A stretch of DNA of 6,781 nt from an uncultured Spirochaetia bacterium (GTDB lineage: Bacteria; Spirochaetota; CALGPD01). Shown piece after piece: positions 1 to 5,208 of the stretch. The stretch is from positions 1 through 6,781 of the forward strand of contig CALGPD010000458.1 of assembly GCA_937960625.1 (NCBI GenBank), written 5' to 3'. The notes under the pieces are model-generated. The model saw only the letters and a list, made by a program, of their open reading frames with translations, was not told the DNA's origin and did no database searches. The position numbers and the translations under genes were made by a program. Within the stretch, counting starts at the first letter, position 1, and the number at the start of each line of letters is the position of its first letter.

Positions 1-39
1 GCTTTTTACTATTAATATAATTGTATAGAAGGTAAATAA

Positions 40-53
40 TTAACTTAAGTTAA
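40..53. repeat. 14-bp perfect palindrome upstream of asd
   Basis: TTAACTTAAGTTAA reads the same on both strands. It lies about 170 bp before the asd start in a very AT-rich leader. It could be an operator or a chance AT palindrome. I see no convincing -35/-10 pair in positions 1-210 and nothing else that can be named there. Confidence 0.3.
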
Positions 54-213
54 CACCCGCAATCATTAAAAAAACTTAAATTAGCAAAATGTGTAACTTT
101 ATTTTAATGACGTTCACTTTTTTTAATATTAAATTCCATTTATTAAAAATTTTGCTGTTTAATGTTAATAGAAATTTCATAATTTGAATTAATATTGCTT
201 TTTACACGCAAAA

Positions 214-218
214 AGGAG
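214..218 (+). promoter_or_regulatory. asd ribosome binding site
   Basis: AGGAG sits 6 nt before the ATG at 225. It decides the start: an in-frame TTG at 195 would add ten residues, but it has no such site and would place this Shine-Dalgarno inside the coding region. Confidence 0.8.
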
Positions 219-224
219 AATAAT

Positions 225-1220
225 ATGTCAGAAAAAGTCGTTGCATTAGTTGGAGCCACGGGTGCGGTCGGAACGGAAATGCTCGGTGTACTTGAAAAAA
301 GAAATTTTCCTGTTAAAGATTTAAAGTTGTTTGCTGCTCCTGAAGATAAGGGCAAAAAGATAAAGTTTAAGGGTGAAGAACTCGTTGTAGATGTTATTAA
401 TGATGATTCCTTTAAAGGCGTTGATATTGCTTTATTCAGCGCGGGTAAAGGTGTTAGCCAGAATTATAAAGACCTTGTTGTAAATTCCGGCGCTGTTATG
501 ATTGATAATTCCAACGCGTTTAGAATGGACCCTGATACGCCTTTAATTACTCCCGAGGTTAACCCGGGAGATATTAAAAACCATAAAGGCGTTATTGCTA
601 ACCCTAACTGCTCAACAATTATCATGGTTGTAGCTTTATGGCCTATTCATCAGGTATCTAAAATTAAACGCATTGTAGTTTCAACGTATCAGGCAGCAAG
701 CGGAGCGGGTAAACCGGCTATGGATGAACTCGCTGCTCAGTCCATGCAAATCTTGAAAGGGGAAACACCCACGAAAAACATTTTCCCTCATCAGATTGCT
801 TTTAATCTTTTCTCTCACAACTCAGACATTCAAGAGAACGGATATTGTGAAGAAGAAATGAAAATGGTAAACGAAACCAAGAAAATGTTTCACGATGATT
901 CAATAAAAATCAGCGCAACCACTGTACGCGTTCCAATTATGCGCGCTCACAGTGAATCAATCAACATTGAACTTGAAAAACGCCTTGAAGTTGACGAGGT
1001 TCGTAAAATCCTTGAAAAAGCTCCGGGCATTAAAGTCGTTGATGATAGAGCGAAAAATTATTTCCCAATGCCTAATGACGTTACGGGTGAATACGACACA
1101 TTGGTTGGCCGTATCCGCCACGATATTTCAAGTGACACGGGCCTTGATTTATTCGTTGTAGGTGACCAGTTATTAAAAGGCGCTGCGTTAAACGCGGTGC
1201 AGATTGCGGAACTATTGTAA
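225..1220 (+). CDS. asd: Aspartate-semialdehyde dehydrogenase
   Basis: This cytoplasmic enzyme performs the NADPH-dependent reduction of L-aspartyl-4-phosphate to aspartate semialdehyde, the branch point to lysine/diaminopimelate, threonine and methionine. The 331-residue product has the usual length for the family. Visible motifs are the Rossmann nucleotide loop GATGAVG (residues 10-16), the active-site motif NPNCST with catalytic Cys129, the motif YQAASGAGKPAMDEL with Gln156, and RVPIMRAHSES with Arg235 and His242. The spacings Cys-Gln (27) and Arg-His (7) match the known catalytic residues of E. coli Asd (C135, Q162, R267, H274). ATG 225 is chosen because of its good Shine-Dalgarno. The gene stands alone, ends in its own terminator and looks intact. 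Its last ~30 codons recur twice downstream as fragments, which is odd. Function is near certain. Confidence 0.97.
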   Translation: MSEKVVALVGATGAVGTEMLGVLEKRNFPVKDLKLFAAPEDKGKKIKFKGEELVVDVINDDSFKGVDIALFSAGKGVSQNYKDLVVNSGAVMIDNSNAFRMDPDTPLITPEVNPGDIKNHKGVIANPNCSTIIMVVALWPIHQVSKIKRIVVSTYQAASGAGKPAMDELAAQSMQILKGETPTKNIFPHQIAFNLFSHNSDIQENGYCEEEMKMVNETKKMFHDDSIKISATTVRVPIMRAHSESINIELEKRLEVDEVRKILEKAPGIKVVDDRAKNYFPMPNDVTGEYDTLVGRIRHDISSDTGLDLFVVGDQLLKGAALNAVQIAELL

Positions 1221-1249
1221 GAAAAGAACAAACTTTTTTGATACAGATA

Positions 1250-1274
1250 AGCGGGCAGCAATGTCCGCTTTTTT
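1250..1274 (+). terminator. Intrinsic terminator of asd
   Basis: A 7-bp stem (AGCGGGC with GTCCGCT, one G-T wobble) has a 6-nt loop and a run of six T, starting 30 nt after the asd stop. Related hairpins follow the two asd 3'-end copies at 2081-2108 and 5863-5889. Confidence 0.88.
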
Positions 1275-1335
1275 AGTTTAAAACCCGGTTTCTATTTATT
1301 ATATTTTTAATATAAAATATTACGGAGATATTTTT

Positions 1336-1521
1336 ATGCGTTCTGTTAAGCAAACAGTAATTTCAATGATACAAAAAATGCCGGATGATGCCACGCTCGA
1401 GGATATTTTTGAACATTTATATATTGAGCAAAAAATTCTTAAAGCTCAGGAACAGCTGCGTTCAGGAAACTTTTATACCCATGAACAAGCTAAGGAATTA
1501 ATTAAAAAGTGGCAAAAATAA
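1336..1521 (+). CDS. Antitoxin of a ParE/RelE-type TA pair
   Basis: This 61-residue, highly charged protein follows GGAG at 1324-1327 (8 nt spacing). It resembles the short antitoxins often found directly before ParE toxins: an N-terminal segment with MPDDATLEDIFEHLYIEQKI, then a helix with the pattern 'G..YTHEQAKELIKKW', which probably wraps the toxin. The coding region overlaps the next gene by 13 nt, so the two are translationally coupled. In such systems the antitoxin usually represses its own promoter and neutralises the toxin by binding. The upstream AT-rich stretch (1275-1320) has TATAAA at 1311 as a possible -10 but no clear -35. The family assignment rests on size, pattern and the toxin partner; the exact family is not certain. 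Confidence 0.75.
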   Translation: MRSVKQTVISMIQKMPDDATLEDIFEHLYIEQKILKAQEQLRSGNFYTHEQAKELIKKWQK

Positions 1522-1814
1522 AGTGGTCAAAAGACGCATTTGAATCCTTAAAAGATATCTATGACAATATTGCTAAAGATTCAAAGCAATATGCACAATT
1601 ATTTTGCGAAAGAATTTTAGAACTAGTTGAACATTTAGAATTTTTTCCGGAAATTGGGAAAAGTGTTCCTGAATCAAATAATGAAAATGTAAGAGAAATA
1701 ATATTTAAAAATTATAGAATTATTTATCAAGTATACGAAGATTATTTAGAAATTCTATTAATAATTCATGGAAGTAGGTTAATCAATTTTACATATGAAG
1801 ACAGGGATAATTAA
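1509..1814 (+). CDS. ParE/RelE-superfamily toxin
   Basis: This 101-residue product begins at GTG 1509, inside the antitoxin end, in the arrangement typical of type II TA operons. The N-terminal 'KIKWSKDAFESLKDIYDNIAKDS', the middle 'FFPEIGKSVPES...NVREIIFKNYRIIYQV' and the C-terminal 'LEILLIIHGSR' match the ParE/RelE fold order (strand, two helices, then a sheet with the YRIIY strand and the final H-x-x-R). ParE members poison DNA gyrase and RelE members cut mRNA at the ribosome. The sequence alone does not decide which, although the DSxxxA helix and IIHGSR ending look more ParE-like. The gene is intact and full length. No other start codon is available without losing the conserved first strand. 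Confidence 0.85.
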   Translation: MAKIKWSKDAFESLKDIYDNIAKDSKQYAQLFCERILELVEHLEFFPEIGKSVPESNNENVREIIFKNYRIIYQVYEDYLEILLIIHGSRLINFTYEDRDN

Positions 1815-1842
1815 AACGGAAATCGTAAAAAAATGCGTTAGA

Positions 1843-1949
1843 TAAAAGATAATTTGAGCAGTGAAATTGCAGACATGTCATTGGAACGGGAAAAAGAATA
1901 TTTAAAAAATGAAATCCCAAAGCTAAAGGCAGCAAAGCAGAATAGATAA
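1843..1949 (+). pseudogene. Short orphan coding remnant
   Basis: After a stop codon an open stretch of about 35 codons encodes a charged helix-like tail (EIADMSLEREKEYLKNEI, then PKLKAAKQNR, then TAA). The only ATG, at 1875, would give 24 residues and has no ribosome binding site. It looks like the C-terminus of a small protein that lost its front. I do not recognise the family. It sits between the TA pair and the second asd fragment, consistent with a recombination scar. Confidence 0.22.
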
Positions 1950-1962
1950 ACGAAAAGCGTTT

Positions 1963-2056
1963 TTTCAAGCGACACGGGCCTTGATTTATTCGTTGTTGGT
2001 GACCAGTTATTAAAAGCGCTGCGTTAGACGTTGTTCAGATTGCAGAACTATTGTAA
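1963..2056 (+). pseudogene. Second copy of the asd 3' end (decayed fragment)
   Basis: This stretch aligns with asd 1126-1220 at about 87 of 95 positions, including the DNA for SDTGLDLFVVGDQLLK. One G is missing after the lysine codons (compare 1976-1981 with 2013-2017), so the reading frame breaks to 'ALR stop'. In the correct frame the tail would read GAALDVVQIAELL, differing from asd's GAALNAVQIAELL at two residues. There is no start codon or upstream half, so it cannot be a working gene. The sequence before it is unrelated to asd. It is in direct orientation 837 bp after the true end, and its own terminator follows. Confidence 0.85.
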
Positions 2057-2080
2057 GAAAAACCAAACTTTGATATAGAA

Positions 2081-2108
2081 AGCGGGCTGTATTGGTCCGC
2101 TTTTTTTT
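2081..2108 (+). terminator. Terminator of the second asd-end copy
   Basis: AGCGGGC and GTCCGCT form the same 7-bp stem as the asd terminator around a 7-nt loop, followed by eight T. The copied segment therefore includes the terminator and not just coding DNA. Confidence 0.82.
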
Positions 2109-2270
2109 ATGCTTAATTACGGATGATAAGATTGAGACGTTGCCCACCGATGACCTGAGATTCAATTAAGATTAGGAGAAATGAGGAACGCAGAGTGGTG
2201 TGGGCGTATAAAAAAAGTTGCAATATACCTCATATTTTGTTAATTTTAATATGTAAATTTGTAATATATC
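2109..2270. other. Gene-less stretch before the nuclease unit
   Basis: I see no supportable gene here. It holds an imperfect inverted repeat (GCCCAC 2142-2147 and GTGGGC 2200-2205) around a purine-rich segment, then AT-rich DNA. Short open fragments in several frames do not resemble a family I know. It may be debris of an older insertion. Confidence 0.4.
2237..2265 (+). promoter_or_regulatory. Possible promoter of the nuclease gene
   Basis: TTGTTA (2237-2242) and TGTAAT (2260-2265) are 17 nt apart. Transcription would start near 2272, giving a short leader of about 20 nt. In DNA this AT-rich, such a match can arise by chance. Confidence 0.3.
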
Positions 2271-2273
2271 GGA

Positions 2274-2283
2274 GTTGTGTACA
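2274..2283 (+). repeat. Front end (R' core) of the nuclease cassette
   Basis: GTTGTGTACA is the exact reverse complement of TGTACACAAC at 3056-3065, just after the nuclease stop codon. The first seven bases fit the GTTRTRY core pattern, so cassette DNA would begin at 2275. The preceding attC body is not recognisable, so the left border of the array may be here. Confidence 0.6.
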
Positions 2284-2291
2284 ATTAGAAA

Positions 2292-3053
2292 ATGGAAGAA
2301 AAGATAAACCAACTCATATCAGAAGCCAATTCTTATACATTTCGAAACAACTGTAAAACTGTTTCGCATGGAACATTCAGTAAACCAAGCAGCGAAATGC
2401 AAGCGTGGATTGCGGAAGTAGAAGATTTTATCTTATCTAATTATGGAGAGGATAGTGCACCTTGGCGAGTTTTCGAACGATTTGAAAGGAGAAGCTTAGA
2501 CGGAAACTATGCAGACACTTTTGACAAAGAGAAGGAGATAATTGTTTCTGCCCTCAAATCCTGCTTAAGAATAAAACCCAAACAGGAAGTCAAGTACTTC
2601 GGTAAAGAGGAACTTCTTTATAATTTATTCGACAGATTTCACAATGTTGCGAAACAACTAAGACATAGATATAATAGCCGAAATACGCTCGATATTGATG
2701 ATGAATATGATGTGCAGGACCTATTTCATTCTCTACTCAAACTTTATTTTGACGATATCAGAGCCGAAGAATGGACACCGAGCTATGCAGGTGGATCATC
2801 TAGAATGGACTTTCTACTTAAACAAGAACAAATCGTAATTGAAATAAAGAAAACTCGGAAAGGACTTGGAGATAAAGAGCTAGGAAAACAGCTAATTGAT
2901 GACAAAGAGAGATACAAAGAACATCCAAACTGTAAAAAATTGATTTGCTTCACATATGATCCAGAAGGAAGAATCATGAATCCAATAGGAATTCAAAATG
3001 ATTTAAATAAGCAGGAACCTGAATTTGAAGTAGAGGTAATTATTAAACCATAA
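2292..3053 (+). CDS. Solo PD-(D/E)XK nuclease, REase_DpnII-MboI type
   Basis: This 253-residue protein has two parts. Residues 1-95 form a helical region containing 'SSEMQAWIAEVEDFI' and 'YGEDSAPWRVFE'; it resembles N-terminal modules that precede effector domains in other conflict proteins, though I cannot name it. Residues 105-253 carry the nuclease signature: DDEYDVQDLFHSLLKLYFDD, then EEWTPSYAGGSSRMDFLL with Asp173, VIEIKKTR with Glu184 and Lys186, DKELGKQLIDD, and ICFTYDPEGRIMNP. The spacing D-x10-E-x-K fits the PD-(D/E)XK metal site. This domain is known in restriction enzymes and as the nuclease end of anti-phage proteins. Here no methyltransferase or ATPase partner is adjacent. A stop codon (2286-2288) just before ATG 2292 fixes the start region; the Shine-Dalgarno is weak. 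A defence or abortive-infection role is inferred. Confidence 0.85.
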   Translation: MEEKINQLISEANSYTFRNNCKTVSHGTFSKPSSEMQAWIAEVEDFILSNYGEDSAPWRVFERFERRSLDGNYADTFDKEKEIIVSALKSCLRIKPKQEVKYFGKEELLYNLFDRFHNVAKQLRHRYNSRNTLDIDDEYDVQDLFHSLLKLYFDDIRAEEWTPSYAGGSSRMDFLLKQEQIVIEIKKTRKGLGDKELGKQLIDDKERYKEHPNCKKLICFTYDPEGRIMNPIGIQNDLNKQEPEFEVEVIIKP

Positions 3054-3055
3054 AC

Positions 3056-3109
3056 TGTACACAACAAAACTAAACTGCATTAAAACGCAGTTTAGCCAAA
3101 ACGTTAAAC
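3056..3109 (+). other. Short attC-like site of the nuclease cassette
   Basis: Core ACACAAC (3059-3065) and core GTTAAAC (3103-3109) flank a perfect 9-bp inverted repeat, CTAAACTGC (3070-3078) and GCAGTTTAG (3087-3095). At about 51 bp between outer core edges it is slightly shorter than the smallest attC sites usually described. The hairpin has no T run after it, so it is unlikely to be a plain terminator, although it may slow transcription. Confidence 0.5.
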
Positions 3110-3136
3110 AAAATTGCGGCGCAATTTTGTTTAACG
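3102..3136. repeat. Perfect 16-bp hairpin with GGC triloop
   Basis: The arm 3102-3117 (CGTTAAACAAAATTGC) and the arm 3121-3136 are exact reverse complements around GGC. The two arms contain a GTTAAAC and a GTTTAAC core, both perfect matches to GTTRRRY and RYYYAAC. The hairpin forms because the front end and the back core of the next, empty cassette lie directly side by side. Confidence 0.8.
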
Positions 3137-3261
3137 GGCGTCGGCATTGCCGCTGTTTTCGGAAGATTGCTTCGCAACTTCGCTTAAAAGCGCCTATACA
3201 AAATGCCCTCGGACGAGAAAACTCGCCTCGGGACACTATGCATAGCCGCCGCCCGTTGTAC
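3129..3261 (+). other. attC-like site of an ORF-less cassette
   Basis: The left core GTTTAAC (3129-3135) is followed by arm GGGCGTCGGC (3136-3145). The right arm GCCGCCGCCC (3245-3254) precedes core GTTGTAC (3255-3261). The arms pair at 9 of 10 positions. The ~100 bp between holds smaller hairpins (TTGC-TTC-GCAA near 3167-3177; CGAG-AAAA-CTCG near 3213-3226) and no gene. This site is nearly the entire cassette 3104-3255. Confidence 0.62.
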
Positions 3262-3779
3262 GAAATCTTGTGCCTAAGGAGATTATTAAATGATTAATGA
3301 AGAAATAAAAAAAAAGATTCAAAAATTGCCTGAAGATGCTGCCCCATTTCTTTCTTTTGAACCTACTATGAAATCAGTCTCAGATACTTATGAAGTTAAA
3401 AACAAAGAATTAGACAACTTTATATACATAGGCGCTGATGGCGAAGGAAACCCAATAAGCATTAACCTAGAAGACAACCAAATATACTTTCTTGATCATG
3501 AAAATAGCTTTACCCCATACTATATGAACAAAAACATTGATGACTTAATGATGTTTCTATCCCTTTATGAAAAGCATATTGAAAATATTCAAGAAAAGTA
3601 TGGGGAAGATGCATATATGGATTTCCAATACCCCATCAGCGAAATTGAGACTTTGAAAAATGACTTTAACAAAATTGACAAAACATCTACAGATGAAAAT
3701 TCATTCTGGGGCAGCACTATAATGAATGACAAGGCAATTGTTGAATCTGAACAATAACCGGCACAAGACATCGTACAAC
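3255..3779. repeat. Matching inverted ends flanking the SUKH-like gene
   Basis: The front GTTGTACGAAATCTTGTGCC (3255-3274) and the back (3760-3779) are reverse complements at 18 of 20 positions. The back AAC core (GTACAAC, 3773-3779) matches this unit's own front rather than the GTTGTAG core that ends its attC. That is the mark of a circle opened at G^TT. Confidence 0.78.
3290..3757 (+). CDS. SUKH/SMI1-KNR4-like protein (probable immunity type)
   Basis: This 155-residue, acidic, soluble protein is preceded by AAGGAG (3276-3281) with 8 nt spacing. The core region 'FIYIGADGEGNPISIN' (residues 44-59), 'QIYFLDHENSFTPYYMN' (64-80) and 'IDDLMMFLSLYEKHI' (83-97) follows the SUKH pattern of a G-x-D/N-G-x-G-x-x-I loop, a strand ending in a DH pair and a final 'hhxxSh..hhxhL' helix. 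A late 'ENSFW' also suits SUKH-4-like members. SUKH proteins commonly neutralise polymorphic or contact-dependent toxins. No toxin gene is next to it, as is usual for orphan immunity genes. It fills its own cassette (3256-3925). The assignment is from pattern only; a general SMI1/KNR4-fold role remains possible. Confidence 0.6.
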   Translation: MINEEIKKKIQKLPEDAAPFLSFEPTMKSVSDTYEVKNKELDNFIYIGADGEGNPISINLEDNQIYFLDHENSFTPYYMNKNIDDLMMFLSLYEKHIENIQEKYGEDAYMDFQYPISEIETLKNDFNKIDKTSTDENSFWGSTIMNDKAIVESEQ

Positions 3780-3931
3780 AGCGACTATCACTCCGGGCAG
3801 TCAAGCTGCCCTCGGGGCTTCGCCCGACATTGGGCTTGTGGCCCAACGCTGTGGTCGTTTCACTCCCTTGCCTCGCTTACGGGTTTGCTCATGGCAAACC
3901 CTACTCGGTCTTATAGTCGCAAACGTTGTAG
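3773..3931 (+). other. Long attC-like site with stacked hairpins
   Basis: Core GTACAAC and arm GCGACTAT (3781-3788) pair perfectly with arm ATAGTCGC (3913-3920) before core GTTGTAG (3925-3931). Inside are three clean hairpins: GGGCAG/CTGCCC (3795-3811), TTGGGC/GCCCAA (3830-3846) and the 8-bp GGGTTTGC/GCAAACCC (3881-3901). At 159 bp it is in the size class of long attC sites such as Vibrio repeats. It is clearly richer in G+C than the neighbouring genes. Confidence 0.72.
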
Positions 3932-3967
3932 CAAATTTTGAGAAGCCTAACTACATTAAAAATGCAA

Positions 3968-4144
3968 ATGAAAAATAAGACCTATATATTCTTTTTACTG
4001 GCAACGATGCTAATTGGATTTTTGCCAATAGATGGATTAAAGCACTTTAAATCTGACAGTTCTTTTATCTTAGTTGTTAAATCAACACATCCAGAAACAT
4101 CTACTCAACTTTATGAGATTACAATGGGTGAACTTGCTGACTGA
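3968..4144 (+). CDS. Small hydrophobic peptide, possibly secreted or membrane-bound
   Basis: This hypothetical 58-residue product starts with MKNK followed by a hydrophobic run 'TYIFFLLATMLIGFLPI' (residues 5-21). That fits a signal peptide or a single membrane segment. A polar tail (HFKSDSSFILVVKSTHPETS, ending GELAD) follows. An ATG at 3962 would add two residues, and an in-frame TTG at 3938 would add ten; no good ribosome binding site supports any of them. It lies 37 bp after an attC core, at the front of a cassette, which is where a cassette gene is expected. I do not recognise a family. It may be a real small exported protein or the N-terminus of a truncated longer one. Confidence 0.42.
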   Translation: MKNKTYIFFLLATMLIGFLPIDGLKHFKSDSSFILVVKSTHPETSTQLYEITMGELAD

Positions 4145-4466
4145 AGAGTAATGTAGTAGAGAGAAAAAATGTTGCCAGTACGACTAAGTATTTAATTGTA
4201 TTCCTCCGTAGGTGACAGACTCCCCTTTATCAGTAGCAACAAAGAGGATTATTTACCAGTGAAATCCCTCATATTGCGGTGATTAATTAAATTTATTTAT
4301 TATAGTACTATACAGTGAACAGTTGTATATTATAATGGTATATTCTACTAAAATGTTAGAATTTTTAAATAAATTCTTTTACTAATTATTATGAGTGGTT
4401 AGTAGTAAATCACTTTCATGCTTTGTTGTGATTTATCATATTAAATCTATAGAATAGAGAAAAAAT
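4145..4466. other. Gene-less AT-rich stretch before the SET gene
   Basis: I find no gene in these 322 bp. It contains a weak hairpin (AGAATTT 4358-4364 with AAATTCT 4371-4377), a TATAAT box at 4331-4336 without a good -35, and an inverted repeat close to the next start. CAACAAAG at 4235-4242 and CTTTGTTG at 4421-4428 are complementary and could be relics of an attC site, but the arms do not continue. Confidence 0.4.
4406..4435. promoter_or_regulatory. Inverted repeat upstream of the SET gene
   Basis: TAAATCAC (4406-4413) and GTGATTTA (4428-4435) form a perfect 8-bp inverted repeat with a 14-nt spacer, ending 31 nt before the ATG. It could be an operator or a leader hairpin. No cognate regulator is visible. 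Confidence 0.3.
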
Positions 4467-4973
4467 ATGAACAAAAGAAAAGAGGGTTTTGAATTAAGAA
4501 ATACTGATGATAAAGGTGAAGGGATTTTTGCAACAAAACAATTTAGTCCTAATCAAATTGTAATGAATGGTATAATTGCTAAAAAACTTTCTGAAAATCA
4601 TTCTCATGCTTCTCAAGTCGGTGAATTTGAATATGTATTACATGCAGGTTTAATTAATAAAGTAAATCATTCTTGTGATCCTAATTGTGGTATTAGAATT
4701 AATAAAACTGGAGCACATGATTTTATTGCGATGAAAGATATTGCTGAGAATGATGAAATTACATTTGATTATGCCATGAGAAATTATGAAGTTGATTATT
4801 TTCCAAAAAAATGCATGTGTAACTCATTGAATTGTCGTGGAGCTATTACTGGATGGAAAGATTTACCAGAAGATAGAAAAAATAAATATGCAGGATATGT
4901 CGCACCTTATTTACTTGTTATGGATGAAAAAGTATCGATAAGCATAGAAAAAAATATAGATTCTATAAAATAA
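4467..4973 (+). CDS. SET-domain protein lysine methyltransferase with post-SET cysteines
   Basis: This 168-residue protein is a compact SET domain, the fold that transfers methyl groups from S-adenosylmethionine to lysine side chains. It shows 'DDKGEGIFAT' (residues 14-23, AdoMet loop), 'KVNHSCDPNCGIR' (65-77, the NHSCxPN pseudoknot motif), 'DIAENDEITFDYAM' (91-104, with the DY pair at 101-102) and a post-SET zinc-type cluster C116-x-C118-x4-C123-RG. All core motifs are present, so it is probably active. SET proteins are common in eukaryotes and scattered in bacteria by transfer. The likely substrate is a host or self protein, but nothing here identifies it. It is a single gene within a cassette, with a weak AGAG site before the ATG. 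Confidence 0.9.
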   Translation: MNKRKEGFELRNTDDKGEGIFATKQFSPNQIVMNGIIAKKLSENHSHASQVGEFEYVLHAGLINKVNHSCDPNCGIRINKTGAHDFIAMKDIAENDEITFDYAMRNYEVDYFPKKCMCNSLNCRGAITGWKDLPEDRKNKYAGYVAPYLLVMDEKVSISIEKNIDSIK

Positions 4974-5037
4974 TATTTAATACGCCATCCTTGGCTCTGT
5001 TTGCCTAGGTTTGAGGACTGGTTCATCGCCTAACATG

Positions 5038-5177
5038 GCATAACAGCTCCGCTCCGCTGCGACCTCCGGCAGATTGCCCGGGGCTTTTGTATTTTTGAAG
5101 TTGGTCAATTTTAAAGAAGTTTAATATATTTAAGAATGCATTCTGGTGTTGCTGGGCAACCTCAGTTATCGTTGTAG
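5038..5177 (+). other. Degenerate attC-like site after the SET gene
   Basis: The left core GCATAAC (5038-5044) is followed by a GC-rich arm (CAGCTCCGCTCCGCTGCGACC). The right core GTTGTAG (5171-5177) follows a GTTG-CTGGG-CAAC hairpin (5149-5161). The left and right arms do not pair well, unlike the other sites. It may be a fusion of two half sites or one decaying by mutation. Position and both cores still mark a cassette border. Confidence 0.4.
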
Positions 5178-5208
5178 GAAATTGCTATACTTAACCTAAA
5201 GGATCAAC

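Noticed and set aside
100..183. asd promoter (for example TTGCTG at 152 with CATAAT at 178)
   Set aside because: Spacing is 20 nt and the region is so AT-rich that several equally weak pairs exist.
195..224. TTG start giving asd ten extra residues
   Set aside because: The added residues are not typical of Asd, and AGGAG at 214-218 is ideally placed for ATG 225.
952..1261. Overlapping short open frames inside and antisense to asd
   Set aside because: They lie wholly within or across a well-supported enzyme gene, have no ribosome binding sites and show no family pattern.
2142..2205. Inverted repeat GCCCAC/GTGGGC as a further attC site
   Set aside because: It lacks the AAC and GTT cores in the right orientation and the pairing does not continue.
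3070..3095. Intrinsic terminator after the nuclease gene
   Set aside because: The 9-bp stem is perfect but no T run follows. Its position between AAC and GTT cores fits an attC arm pair better.
2783..3236. Minus-strand open frames across the nuclease gene and the first attC-like sites
   Set aside because: They are antisense to a motif-bearing gene or run through palindromic non-coding DNA.
3726..3941. Plus-strand open frame across the long attC-like site
   Set aside because: It is open only because the palindromic GC-rich site lacks stops; its product is low-complexity in character and overlaps the SUKH-like gene end.
4425..4431. GTTGTGA as another attC right core just before the SET gene
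   Set aside because: The last base breaks the core pattern and no matching TCACAAC or paired arms were found. It is better explained as part of the TAAATCAC/GTGATTTA repeat and its spacer.
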